Source: Trichoplusia ni (taxonomy: Eukaryota; Arthropoda; Insecta; Lepidoptera; Noctuidae). Taken from it: a stretch of 64,000 nt of DNA. The notes beneath the pieces are model-generated. The model was given only the letters and a program-made list of their open reading frames with translations. It had not been told where the DNA came from and ran no database searches. A program made the translations under genes and the position numbers. Where the stretch lies: NCBI RefSeq assembly GCF_003590095.1, contig NC_039481.1:1736001-1800000 (forward strand), given 5' to 3'. Positions 39,084 to 51,203 of the stretch are shown here, one piece after another; within the stretch, counting starts at the first letter, position 1, and each line of letters starts with the position of its first letter.

Positions 39084-42000
39084 ATGGAGGTACATTATCT
39101 CGTGTTTGTTTTGTGTGCAATATGGCAAGGCACGAATGCCATCATGTGGAATCTGGCGCCTAACACTCAGAAGTGTTTGAAGGAAGAACTCCATGCAAAT
39201 GTGCTCGTGGCAGGAGAATACGAAGTTACAGAGGTTACCGGACAAAGAGTCGACTATGTCGTAAGTTTAAATCATGTATTTTCTTGGCAAGATTCCACGG
39301 CCAATCCGGCGTGAGATAACTGTAAATATCCTGAATTCTTAATGCTATTGATAATGTTGCTAAAAATGTCATTCACAAACGACAAAATGTAGTTGACTGT
39401 CGTAAAATTATCATTATTTGGGTGGGCAATGGGTAGAAAACAAGACTGGAAATCCACCATGAAGGTTGTATGATGTGAAACTAATTAGAACCTATAATAT
39501 GCTCTTATAAATGGAGTTGAGTTCTTATCAGAACTGTTTTGATATGGTAATCATTCTGTTTTCATATTAATGATGTATATAATTTACATCAAAGTAACTT
39601 AAGGGTCCTTACAACTTGTGTTGCAACTGGGGAGCCAAACACATGAATTTTATAATGATGATATTAAGTTTTTATTCTTGTGTCTAAAGTAAAAAAAAAA
39701 TGCTATAAATAATGTAGTAAATAATCAAAAATTTCATTGAGTACAATTATCTCACTGAATATACTTTGTGTTCACTGTTTTATACTTTCATTTATTTACA
39801 AAAGAGTATCATTCTGGTTTGGCCAACATTACTTATATTAGGTCTAAAGGCTTTTTTCTTACTGGAAATAATCTTCAATTTTCAGATCCGAGACTCAAAA
39901 GACCACATATTATCACAGAGAGATTCAATAACTAAGGGCAAATTCACATTTGTGACAGAAAACTATGACACATTTGAAGTTTGCTTCATTTCAAAAGTAC
40001 CACCAGGTAATTACAAGGCCACCATACCATAAGATGTACTTCATTGTCATAATGTTAAAGTTAATGATGTCCACAATTAATATTATTATGGAACATACAA
40101 GGTGATACCGCATAAGTTACAGGAATTAATACTGATGGTCAAAATGATAATTGAAAAACATTATGTTCCTATTGATGCAATTAAAAAAAAATATCTCAGT
40201 TTGTATGTATTTCTAACAGTTCATCAACTTTTTTTGTTTCAATGTGGTACTAAGAATAGTAATTGTACTTTCAAATAAAAATATTTTTTCTTTCTTGTAT
40301 TTATTAGTGTACAAGTACCATAGTAATGGCTTATTATAATACTTTCTATTTATTTTAGAACGCCGCGGCGTCGCCCAAGATGTGATGCTTGACATCAAAA
40401 TTGGTATTGAAGCCAAAAATTATGAAGGCGTAAGTATAGATTTTGTCTCAATATTTCAGTAACTTTTCAGAAAAATACTACAATAAAATGAAATCTGCCT
40501 AATTAAGTAGGATTTTTAAAGCACTTGCTTTCAGATTTACAGCAATATTTTTCTTAATATTAATTTCACTTATTAGGGGTTTAATTATTTATTTATAAGT
40601 AGCATATTATATCTTGCTTTTTTCAAGTTTTATGATCTTATGTTAATGTATTTTTGGTTATCGGTGACTCTTCTATGACAACCAACCAACTTCAGATCTC
40701 TTGGGTAATATTGAGTGCTTTAAGTGTGACTAATATATAATTATATGTTTTGTAGCATGCTGAAATATAATGCTTTTTTATAAGTTAAGTATAACAGTAA
40801 TAAAATTGTCAAGTGGAAATCTTGTCTTCTCTTCACTACAATATTGAATATCGTATTTCGCACATGCAAATGCTGGGCTGATTTCAAATATATTTTCAAA
40901 TTGAAATCATAAATTAGGTCCCTTCTTTGTTTGACCTGTAGAGTACAAATTTGATTTGTATTTGCAGTCCTGAAATAAAAATGTTTTGTCTTTGAAAACA
41001 TCTCATGTACCTAATCATCATACAGGTGAGCTGTAACTTCAGCAACAAATGCACTAACACATATTAATAATGCGCATAAATTAACTTCAGTCATTCATAC
41101 AGTTATACACGATGATTTTTAGTCGTCTTACAAAAGTAGCCCAGTTCATGTATCCGACGTAAAATACCCCTAGGCGCGGTTTTTTTTTTATCATCAACTA
41201 AGATAATAAGTACAACGAAAAATTAAACAAGAGAAATCTGAAATATACTCTTAAAAATGGTAAAAACGCCGCCGCCCGCGTTCCTCACCATTGTAACAAG
41301 GCTCGGACCGCGCTCGCAACAGAGCTGTGTTTCTAAAAAACTGCGAATTGCATCATAATATTGAATAAAAATTGCATTTTAAATTTATTCAAATCTCATA
41401 AATACCTATTTTTGTATCATGAACGTGTTCTAGTCATTGGATACATGAACTGGGCTGCTTTTGTAAGACGACTAAAAAATCACGGTGTATACTTCAGTCT
41501 AAATATTAACAAGATTTGTTGCCTGCATTGAATTTGTGGTTTTGTTTTGCCATGTTTATGATTTTTTAATGGATCCAGTTTTACTCCTTAAATACATACT
41601 ATAAACATCTTTCTGACGCCGCTTTATTCTTGTTGTTTATACGATTTTAATCTATGATCATTTTATGAGATTCCTCCTTTCATATGTTTAACTAAAATAC
41701 GTCTTAACACTTTGTAATAAAAGCCCTGACAATATCATTGTAATAGTACTGATGCGAGGTTAGGGTGTTTTAATATGAACTTGAAATGACAACTAAATGT
41801 CTGTTTTTTATTTACATTTTACTTAGCTGGTACAAGCCCAACTTACTCTCTCTTGAGTTTCACATTCTTATCCCTAATACACTTTGAGACAACTACCAAG
41901 TAACAATAATTTTATGTAATATAAATTGCCCATTGCTGGGCAACATTTGCCTCCACTTGACTACCACAATGATTTAAATATTATATTAACTTGGTAGGTT

Positions 42001-43005
42001 ACACCTCGTCCTTGCAGTATCTGGAGTAACAGATGGGTGAAAGACTTAAGCAGTAAGAGTAATCTCTGTCTACCCCAGAGACGAAAAAAATCCATGAGGA
42101 AATTCCCTTCCCCAAATTCAGGATTGAACAACTAAAATATTTTGATTGAACATGCTCATATAATAATTAATAACTAAACAAGGAACTTACCTTCGCTACA
42201 GAACGAGACTACATAATACGCGGTGAAAAGGGCTGTCCAGTCTTTCTCTAACAACTCCAACAGTCTTGATTGACAGTTAATTGTAGGGCCCCAGTATAAA
42301 AGATTAAATATTATGTTTTATCTAATGTGTTTTTAAACTTAGATCAGATACTACTTTTGAATTTTGGTTGTCTATACAAGTAAGGTTAGTTGTAAGTGTT
42401 TTTGTTATATAACTAAGAAGGTTTTTGTTATCTAGATTGGTGAGGCGGCTAAGTTGAAGCCAATGGAACTGGAACTGAAGAGACTAGAGGATCTGTCAGA
42501 GGCCATAGTTCAAGACTTCACACTAATGAGGAAACGAGAGGAGGAAATGAGAGACACTAATGGTAATTATATTCTTAATTAACAACAACTGATTGTTCAT
42601 GATATCTGTTGATAAAAATAGTAGATGATAACTTTACATCAATGAGAAGACTTTAAACAAAAGTAATGGTACAGACATACTAAAACCATGTCAGATTTTG
42701 TAAAACGCAAAGAAAATCATCTTCGTTCCTTACCTTTATGAGATCGAGTCCTTCGTCCATCAGTAGTAGAGTACTAGAAATCTTCAAAATAACTAGTATT
42801 AAAATTCATTCATTCATCATTATGCATATGCTCAAAAATATAATTATAATTTGAGCTCAGTCTCCATTGTTCTTATGTTCCAGAGTCCACAAACAACCGC
42901 GTCCTATTCTTCAGCTTATTCTCCATGGGATGTCTCCTGGGTCTCGCCACGTGGCAGGTTCTCTACCTTCGCCGGTATTTCAAGGCCAAGAAACTCATTG
43001 AATAG
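39084..43005 (+). CDS. TMED10: TMED10 / p24-delta cargo receptor (Drosophila baiser homologue)
   Basis: Five exons: 39084-39260, 39886-40006, 40359-40429, 42436-42562, 42884-43005, all with GT/AG and consistent phase; 205 residues. Order: signal peptide (about 1-19), GOLD domain with the conserved cysteine pair (QKCLKEELH and FEVCF), a coiled-coil segment ([30 protein letters not shown]), one membrane helix ([20 protein letters not shown]), and a short cytosolic tail [11 protein letters not shown]. The tail keeps the dilysine/COPI signal and has YF where vertebrates have FF. p24 proteins cycle between ER and Golgi in COPII and COPI vesicles and select cargo such as GPI-anchored proteins. The start ATG is the first in frame and is followed directly by the signal peptide. 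The third intron (2 kb) carries a MITE. Confidence 0.96.
41104..41491. mobile_element. MITE with ~52-bp terminal inverted repeats
   Basis: The left end, TATACACGATGATTTTTAGT followed by CGTCTTACAAAAGTAGCCCAG and TTCATGTATCC, is mirrored at the right end with few mismatches (TATACACCGTGATTTTTTAG when reverse-complemented). The 388-bp body has no ORF. It lies in the third TMED10 intron. A TA or TATA target is possible but not clear; the family is not identified. A short GC-rich patch (GCCGCCGCCCGCG) lies in the middle. Confidence 0.75.
41870..42110. repeat. Degenerate dispersed repeat in TMED10 intron
   Basis: Contains TTGCCCATTGCTGGGCAA, related to the CACTGCTGGACATAGGC repeat, and a TCTCTGTCTACCCCAGAGACG block, typical of a decayed lepidopteran repeat. 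Ends are not definable. Confidence 0.35.
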
Positions 43006-43167
43006 CACCTTATAAATTTAACCGCGGCTAAAGTTGCTTGCGGACATAGACTATTTAGAAGTTTGCAAATGGTGCATGTCTGTGTGTCCTGTGTAAGGAT
43101 TTCTTTTTAGTCTTTGTATCTGAAAGTATTCCTCATTTATTCATTGTTCATAAGCGTATTCGTTGTT

Positions 43168-43173
43168 AATAAA
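43168..43173 (+). terminator. TMED10 poly(A) signal
   Basis: AATAAA, about 160 bases after the stop codon at 43003-43005, followed by a T-rich stretch. It is the first canonical hexamer downstream. Confidence 0.65.
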
Positions 43174-45166
43174 GATGTAAATATATTTTCGAATCTAATT
43201 ATATTTTGTTAACCAAATTGACAGTAACGGAGTCACGTAGTAGAATTCAAAATCCTACGCTGGCAACACTGCATTCGATCAAACCTTAGTGATAATAAAT
43301 AAACATTTCATCACAATACCCCGCAAACCACTTTATCCGCGACCATAGATCTTATATTACTTTATATTTAAAAATAATAAAAATTTTGGAATACTTAATT
43401 CAGATTTATTATTTAATGTTTTTTTGTTGTAAATGATTGCGTTCCTGTCTGTTTACGAATGTGGTAATAATATATTTAATTTATTATTTTGTTTTATTGA
43501 GTTCTCACCAATTGTAAGCATAACACTACCTTCTATTTAGTATTAATTCCAAAAACTTTGATTTTGCTACAGTCTTCAATTTCTTCAACTTCAAGTAACG
43601 TTATTGCTGCGTTACGTTACGTCCGCTGCTGCTACCTTTTACCCAAAAAGTATCATTTAGAAGAATGATAAGTAAATAAAAGTCATAAATTATACGGTAA
43701 CTTACGTTTAATGTCGTAGAAACTGATTTAATCTGGTTGAGAGTATACATATCTTACTCAGGAAGAGAAGAAACGCAGATACATCCATGTAGATAATATA
43801 AAAGTACTATAGACGCAAACACACCGAATTGTTTGACTACTGGATATTAGAATTAAATATTGAAACTAGCCACTAAGTAAAGACGACTGACTGTATTTAC
43901 AAGACTTAACCACACTTGCTAAACATTGATTTCGCCAGCTTACACTGATAACAGGCACAAGAAAGAATTTATCAGTTATAATTCTATTACACGTCTATAC
44001 AAAATACTATAAAATATCCATCAAGATCCGGAGAAACCTTCAGGTACCCTATGGAATATAAAATGGTATTCGTGAAGTTGAAAATAGTTTTGCCAGTACC
44101 CTTGAAGACGGTATAATATAAAGGTTCTTTTCTCGATTTACAACGTGAAGCTATCGTACTACTAAATATATGAATTACTGTACTTACGAATGAATATATT
44201 ATCAAAAGTTTGAATTATGTAAAGTATGTATAATACTCAGTTTTCGGGTTTAAAATGGCACGCTAGATTACAAGGTAAGTCATTCGAGGGTAAAAGTTTC
44301 AAAGACAAGATGCAAAGTAGATATTTTAGATAAGAAACTGAAGTATAGTATCATAGTATGTAACAGCGTGATTTTTTTTTATACTAACTATTTATATAAA
44401 TAATGCACCAAAGTTTCTTTGACACATCCCTTAGCGCGTAAACTAGTACATTTAAATATTTGAAATTGGAATTTTAGTAAAAATTAAATGCATTTTTTTC
44501 TAACTACACTATTTTGGGTCATGGTTCGATATATGAATGATTAAATATGACCTATATTATATTAAAGAGCATGATCATTATGTACCTGTATATCCACGCA
44601 ACATTTCTCACATTATGTTCGTTCCTCTTATTTTTTAAATTAAAAATAATTAGAACGAGTATATCACACATTATAAGAAACCACAAAAATAATTTAATTG
44701 TAAATTAACTATCAATTAGCTAAACTTGTTTAATTCGTAATCATTTAGTACGAGGCAACAGTCATTATTTTCATTTTCAGTAATTATTTGAAATTAGGGA
44801 AGTTACTAAATCGATTTATTAATTGGAATGTTAGAATACAAATAAAATGAAATACAAATAAAAATACTATAAAAAATATACTACACTGTTGTTTTTTATA
44901 ACATACAATTTATGCTAATATACATTAAACCAATACTTTTCAAGCTGGTAATTTTGCAGGCATTACTTTTTTACCATAGAATTGTACCAGTAAAAATAAA
45001 ATTGAAGAATTTCTTCATCACAATATATTAAATCATACAAAAATTGAACCTACCATCATTCCGACGAAATCATAATTGCACAGTACATTTATCTAACTTA
45101 TTTTTCCTTATATACAAAACATGAATCCACTGTGTGGACATGTGGAGTGTACATCAAGCAATCGCA
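43174..45166. other. Intergenic between convergent TMED10 and ZnT7
   Basis: AT-rich sequence with no supportable gene. The right part is ZnT7 3'UTR on the - strand; a possible poly(A) signal is TTTATT at 44815-44820 (AATAAA on the - strand), about 350 bases after the stop. Confidence 0.45.
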
Positions 45167-48100
45167 TCAGAGCGGGTAGTAGTCGAGTTGTACCGTTAAA
45201 TGTTTGACTCCCACTTCCCGGAAGATCCGCGACGTCTGCTCCGTGACGTAGCGAGGGTCCACCTCCTTCGCCACCTCGATCTTGAGCGCGCCCACGTGCA
45301 CGTCACTGCACAGAGTCCAGAAGTGCGGCTCGTGCACCGCGTGCACGCCGGCCAGGCCCACCACCCGCGTGTATAGGTTAGGTAACGCGCGCTCGAGCGA
45401 GGTTGGCGTCCGTTGCATGAGCACTCCCGCGGAGTCGCGCACTAGAGGTATGACACTCGCGGCTATGAGGAGCGCGATGGCCATGGAGCAGATGGGGTCG
45501 GCCCGCATCCAGCCGAACATGCGCATGAGGATGGCGGAGATGATGACGCCGACGGAGCCGAGCGTGTCGGCCAGCACGTGCAGGAACACGCCGCGCATGA
45601 TGGCGGAGCCGGCGCCCGTGGGGGCCTCGGGCTCCCCGTCGTGCGAGTGTCCGTGATGGTGGTTGTTGTGGGAGTGGCCGTGCCCGCCGCCGCCGTGCGA
45701 GTGTCCGTGCCCGCCGTGCCCGTGACCATGCCCGTGGTGGAACGCGTATATGCCTACCATGTTTACTAAGAATCCTAGTATAGACACCAACAGTAACCGC
45801 TCGTGTTTCACCTGAAAATTATCACAAATACAAATAAGTATGGTAAATCGATTCCTTGGGTAGGAAGTATGTTAGGAGCGTAGCTATTGCAAAAATTAAA
45901 TAATTATTAGTGATCATTTTAGCGTAAGGCAATAATTTAATATTGTAGTTAGCTCGTAAGATTTCTCTACTCCACCCAATAAATACTTCATGATGTTAAT
46001 TATAATTTTACGGTAAGGAGATTGTCGTCAAGGCTTTTCACCTTGCTATTTATTTACCCTAGGAATTTTAACAACAAAGCCTAAAACTCAAGACAGACTC
46101 CTACATTTGTTAAGATTTAAATGTATATTAAAATATTAAACAGATTTGAGTATTTGTTCATTTATACACCTTCATCGAAATCTAGCATGCCGATTTCACA
46201 AAAAAGTAACACCTACAAAGTAGTTTCAAGTTATATTTATCGACCATAACAGGTGCCGCATCCGGGACCTAATTACTTCTTCGAAACCATAAATATTAGA
46301 GCCTGTTAGCGATTAGGACTCCAATTTCAAATTATTCGTAACTGCCACGTCTTTAGTCTCTACCTCTAGATCTTGCCGACGATAAATATTTCATGAATAA
46401 TCTATGTTTGTTTACGTATTTCAGTAATAAAGTCTTCCGATACAGCCTGAATAAATATAATCTTAAGATTGCAGTGATAAATAGGATTAAGACACACCTA
46501 TTTAGGTATTTTTTGTATCAATCTCATATTCAAATGGGTACCATAATAAAAACGATGCAAAATAGTGTGTCGCAACACCAGTTGCCTCTCATAAAATACT
46601 TTAAGTTTTCCATAAACGACGGTAGTTAAAACACTGCTAAATCCACCATATTATTTTCAGTCACGCATACACGAAAGGTAAGATTTTACTTTAGAATAAA
46701 GTTGCAAGAATTTACAATTGATAATTTACCTAATTCATATCGATAACTAACGCTGATAAATATTACATCATGGGGAAATGGAACGTGTTTTTCTTTTAAA
46801 TACTGTCATCTAATCAGGCGTCGTTAACTTGTGACGTCATAATACACGTGCCCAGTATAAAAGGATAGGGCTTATCTGTCTCACGTTAGGCTGCAAAAGG
46901 TGTACACGTGTTCCTTCGTGTAATTTATCGAGTAACATGCACTACCTAGTTATCTGTCTTAGTAAGAACTTGCTTATCAGGATCCTAGTCGAAAAAGGTT
47001 TTGCTGAGCTTACGATTTTTATGTTGAAATCGAGAGTGAGATGAGAGATCAAAAATTATTTTGAAAAATATATAGAAAAAGTTTAGTAAGTACATGTAGA
47101 GTTATTGACCATTCCCTTTATGTAAACAATACGTGAGATTTAGATGACAATGTAGGTAAATATTGTTGCAACATTCTCTTCCGGGACATTGTCAACATGA
47201 ATGCGCTGTCGTTAAAAAAGACGTAACACATTTATTATTTTGTTGTAACAATTAAGTTATCGTATTTCATGCACCTTGACAGCCACACAGTTAAAATTTT
47301 CCCAGATTATGTTTTCCGAGTGTCGCTATTACAACTAAAAATAAAATTGATTTGAGGCAACGGTTGTTGTGGTCATAATATTTTGAGTTGGGTACTTTGT
47401 CACCCAACGTCGTTTGTTTTCTTCGTTTTGTCTTTGGTCAATTAGTTTAGAACCCTCAGTGAAGAGAGTCCGATTCGCACTTTGCCCGTTTTTTCAATAA
47501 ATTGATAGCCACGATGTTATTGAAAACTATCCTAAAATTAAATAATACTCATAACTAAGCAGATTTTCGTTGATTTGACTGAATTTTCAAATTTTCTGTA
47601 ATATTAGGTAATACATAGAAGTCTCGTTAAGTGTTTTTCAAAGCAATAAATTGGGTACATGTAAACTTCAAAATATTACGCGAGATAGCGAACAAAAAAA
47701 TGAATGAATACTATCGGAGCACGAGAAATTGATTAAACCCGCATCAAATTTACGCTACGATGATTAAAAACACATTGACCCCAATCTTTAATATTAGTTT
47801 CATTTTAACAGCTGTTTCATGATTGCCAGTTTTAAGTACAAGATAATTTCCAATCAACCAATAATACTATCGTAATGAACGATTCTGTGATAGAAAAATA
47901 TATCCAATTAAATCGAATCCAAAAATGAAAATAAATGGATATGAATTTGGCTACATTTAAAACACTGTTTATTAAAGAAGAAACCACAGCTGTCAAATAT
48001 AATGAAGTAAATAAATTTAATTTATAAGCGAAATGAGAATTGAATATGCACAAGGCCATATCCAGCCTTTTGTATCTTTACACTACTTTGTGATTGAGCA

Positions 48101-51100
48101 AAACATGAAGACTGAAGTCTGAAAATGTGTTAAGATATATACTTAGTCATATAGTATCTACTCTCCCCTCTGAATGTTTCTAAATAAAGAACAGCCTTCA
48201 CAAAATAAGCGTTGGTAAAATCGGTGCGCTTACAGAAATTACGCACTCATACTCTGGCTATAAAGAATCGTGAGTGAGAAATGTGGGCGATTTAGGACTG
48301 CTGTTCTTCCAAAAATGTATTCCTGTTATAGCAAAATAATAGAGAATAAAAACCGGTCAATTGCGAGCAGGAATCCGACCCTGAAGGTTTCGTACAAAAA
48401 GGCTACTGTTGGACGAAACAGTGAACACATAATGACATATTTATAATTGTTCCTTAAACCTTAATCGCTATTTTTATTACTTGTTGTTGTAATTGAGCCA
48501 AATTTAGATGATTTAATTTAGACGCTTCACTAACGGTTCGTGCGATATAGCCTGGTGACGGACGGATGGACAGAGAGCGGAGCCTTAGTAATGGGCTTCC
48601 GTTTTACCCTTTGAGAACCTAACGTCAAAACCGAGAGTTTTTAGTCTTGAAAAATTCGTAGTAGCATTAAAACATGGAAAACTTGTACATCAACTGTTAG
48701 GCGGTACGTAGTTCGCCGGGATAGATAGTTGAATATAAATATTTTTAAGAATGAATCCAAAGTTTTTTTTTTCGGAAGCTTAAATCTAACTCAAGTGTCA
48801 TTGGTGGGTTTATAAATAGTAGAAATAAAGAAAGAAAATGCCAAAATCCACATAAATTACAGCTCTTGAAGTTGTCACGGTCATTCCAAAGAATATACAA
48901 AACGAACTAAATAAAAAAAGAGAGATATCTGAGAAACGAAAATCTTACAAAAGACCTTAACTACTCAACATAAAGCACATATTCCTTTATTTCATGAATT
49001 GAGTCATATACTCGACACAATAGATTCAATGGGCCCACTTGTACAGCCGCAACCCCAAGGTATTTACGGTAACAATACAAAGTAAGAAATACTTATAAAT
49101 TACGTGCCAGCTAAATGTACCAAAACGTTTGGCAATGCAATTTCGACACTAAGTTAAAGAGCCTGGTGTCGAAAATAGATTGTACAATGTTGTTGAGTGA
49201 AAGTTATTGCAGCTTAAGTAAATAATGCATCTGTGATTGTTTTTTTTTTTAATCTATTGTAGACGAGGCTTCAGTACACTGAAGGTGACTATGCCAGCCC
49301 CATGGGTGCTTTCATTTTAACTACTTCATTTACACATAGTTCCCCATTCTTTCAAACCTCTCTCTTAGGCAAATTTTCGTAAGGCCATTCAAAACCTTAG
49401 ATTCTTCAGTTGATGGTTGCTTCAAAAGTACATCCTCCTTCCACCACTCCCAGCACAACTTTCGAACCCAAGGAACCACTTCACATCCATACGGCCTAGA
49501 TTGATTTTGTATTGATTTAAGGTATGATTGTGTTTTCGTAGGTAAGTAGAAACGATTGGTCTGTATCTAGGCAGTGTCAGTGCAAGTTTGAAGATATAGA
49601 GGGACAAAAAAAATGGCTCGGCAAATTTTGCAGCAGTTAGTAACAACAAGAAACCCTTGGACTATCATGGCGAAACATTCTTTGCTCCATTTCCGTAGCA
49701 AAGAGATGTAAATATCGGTTTCCGTATTGTCATGAAGCTTAGTCATTACCTACAAGAGTTTTTGATACTTGTAACTGTGTAAATTATAAAATAACTCTTT
49801 CGCTTTCAAAGGTCATTACTTCACAGCATAAGTAATTGTTTTTGAAAGAATATTTTCATAGATTTACTGTTTTGCTTCAAGTCAATGGGACCATAAAGCC
49901 GATTTGTTCCACTGATAGTTTAAATAGACATTTGACTGTTACATTCATATAGGACCTTATGGGAATAGCAATAAGATTGCATATTGTAGTCAATGTTTAT
50001 GATCTTATCAACTTTACAAGGAAATATGTGAAAGTATTGAAATATAATTTGGACCAAGTAATTCTTTTCAATTTGTGTAGTTGTTAAGTGCAGTCAAATC
50101 TAATTAAAATAATAGAAGATGTTGTTTGCATGGCAAAAATTAAAGCCATGAACACAATGCAATCTTTACCAAATGAAGTCCTTAAATTATAAATTTTCTG
50201 TTATAATTGCACCTACTTTCATAAGATTTGTACACTGTAAAACTTCACTATATTTGCAAATTACTTTTTTGTCATATCACTGTTTACCCTAATATGTGTG
50301 CAGTTTTTGGAACAGAACAATGTAATATTAATTTTTCAATTGAGACTGAAAAGCCAAAAATATGTTATGTCATGTTGGAACTTGGTGATTAGCGGCTGTA
50401 GGGTCCAGTCACTACATTTATTGCATGTCTTTTGAGATATTCATTGTAGATATAGTTATTACACAGATTGGTTATTATTTATTGGGTGGTATGTAAGTAT
50501 TAACTTTTCCCGTCTGTATATTAAGTTGATCCATATTCACATATTTCTACCTCACTTCAAGACCTCTCTCTATGTTACGTTGGCCCTAAATGACTGATAG
50601 CAGAAATGAAAATAATTCCATCAAATAAACATTAGCATTAAGTTTAGAAGCATAGAGTTAAGGCATCAAAGAAGTATTTACCTCTGGAGGCTCAATAGCC
50701 CTTTCTACAGCCTCGCTCATGATGAAAAATGCAATAAATAATAAGAACAGTCCATTAACAAATCCGGCCAGGACTTCAGCTCTCGCGTATCCGTATGAGT
50801 ATCGTTCGTTTGCGCGCCATTTGGACACTAGCGACGCAGCCAGCCCCGCCACTAACCCCGTACAGTCAAAGAACATGTGGAATGCATCCGAAATTAGACC
50901 TATAAACAAAAAAAAACAGATATTTAGCGACGTATGTTTTGCAATATGTTAGAAACAACGTTATCAGAAAGAAACAATAGAAATCGTAAATATATTGTTT
51001 TCAGTTAACTTACCTAAACTATTTGTCCATATACCATAAAATAACTCGACAAAAGCAAAGGATAAGTTTAGTATAAGGAACATAAATAAATTCCTCGAAT

Positions 51101-51203
51101 TCTTATCAGAATAAATTAGTCTCATCCAGTTTTGTAGCTTTTCACGTATTCCACCAAGGGTTCCACGCGGAACCCTAGTGTCCTTTTGCGTAAGGGGCAA
51201 CAT
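45167..51203 (-). CDS. SLC30A7: Zinc transporter ZnT7 (SLC30A7), cation diffusion facilitator
   Basis: Three exons on the - strand: 51203-51014, 50899-50682, 45811-45167; phases fit and give 350 residues (human ZnT7 is 376). It starts MLPLTQKD, like vertebrate ZnT7 (MLPLSIKD). Visible family features are the first membrane helix (NLFMFLILNLSFAFVELFYG), the TM2 zinc site H71xxxD75 (FHMFFD), GYARAEVLAGFVNGLFLLF, the TM5 zinc site H214xxxD218 (HVLAD), LMQRTP, and a cytosolic C-terminal domain with HFWTLCSDVHVG. Between TM4 and TM5 lies a loop of alternating His and Gly (about 160-194) that would bind zinc. ZnT7 moves zinc from the cytosol into the early Golgi in exchange for protons, supplying secreted zinc enzymes. 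The first intron is 114 bp, the second 4.9 kb. Confidence 0.96.
46832..46936 (+). promoter_or_regulatory. TATA-box promoter with CRE and two E-boxes
   Basis: In 80 bases lie TGACGTCA (46832-46839, perfect CRE), CACGTG (about 46845-46850), TATAAAAGG (46856-46864) and a second CACGTG (about 46904-46909), followed by an ATG at 46937. The arrangement is that of a sharp, regulated insect promoter on the + strand inside an intron of the - strand ZnT7 gene. Function is inferred from motifs only. Confidence 0.45.
46937..46961 (+). CDS. Candidate first coding exon with signal-peptide-like start
   Basis: The ATG at 46937 (context GTAACATGC) begins MHYLVICL and ends in phase 1 at CTTA|GTAAGA, a good donor. 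A tiny first exon interrupting a signal peptide after about eight residues, behind a TATA promoter, is the usual arrangement of insect cuticular-protein and other secreted-protein genes. No matching second exon was found on the + strand before 50.6 kb, so the gene may be broken, may have a distant second exon, or may be chance. Confidence 0.28.
47440..47500 (-). repeat. Fragment of dispersed repeat (end piece)
   Basis: On the - strand it reads AAAACGGGCAAAGTGCGAATC followed by GGACTC and GAGGGTTCT. This resembles the start of the lepidopteran repeat copied more completely at 48350-48625. Confidence 0.4.
48350..48625 (+). repeat. Dispersed lepidopteran repeat, diverged copy
   Basis: Begins AACCGGTCAATTGCGAGCAGGAATCCGACC and a GGTTTCGTAC block, and ends GACGGACGGATGGACAGAG, AGCGGAGCCTTAGTAATGGG and TTCCGTTTTACCCTTTGAGA. 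I know this order of motifs from a high-copy moth/butterfly family. No coding capacity. Confidence 0.5.

Larger units (their letters stand above)
45812..50681 (-). other. Second intron of ZnT7
   Basis: AT-rich 4.9-kb intron. It contains an opposite-strand TATA promoter and short first exon (46832-46961), fragments of a dispersed repeat (about 47440-47500 and 48350-48625), and an open segment after a TTGTAG acceptor near 49260 that reads T-R-L-Q-Y-T-E-G-D-Y-A-S, not recognised. No other exon is supported. Confidence 0.6.

Noticed and set aside
45282..45769. + strand and alternative-frame ORFs over the ZnT7 last exon
   Set aside because: Shadows of the GC-rich ZnT7 coding exon; Thr/Arg/Met-rich nonsense translations.
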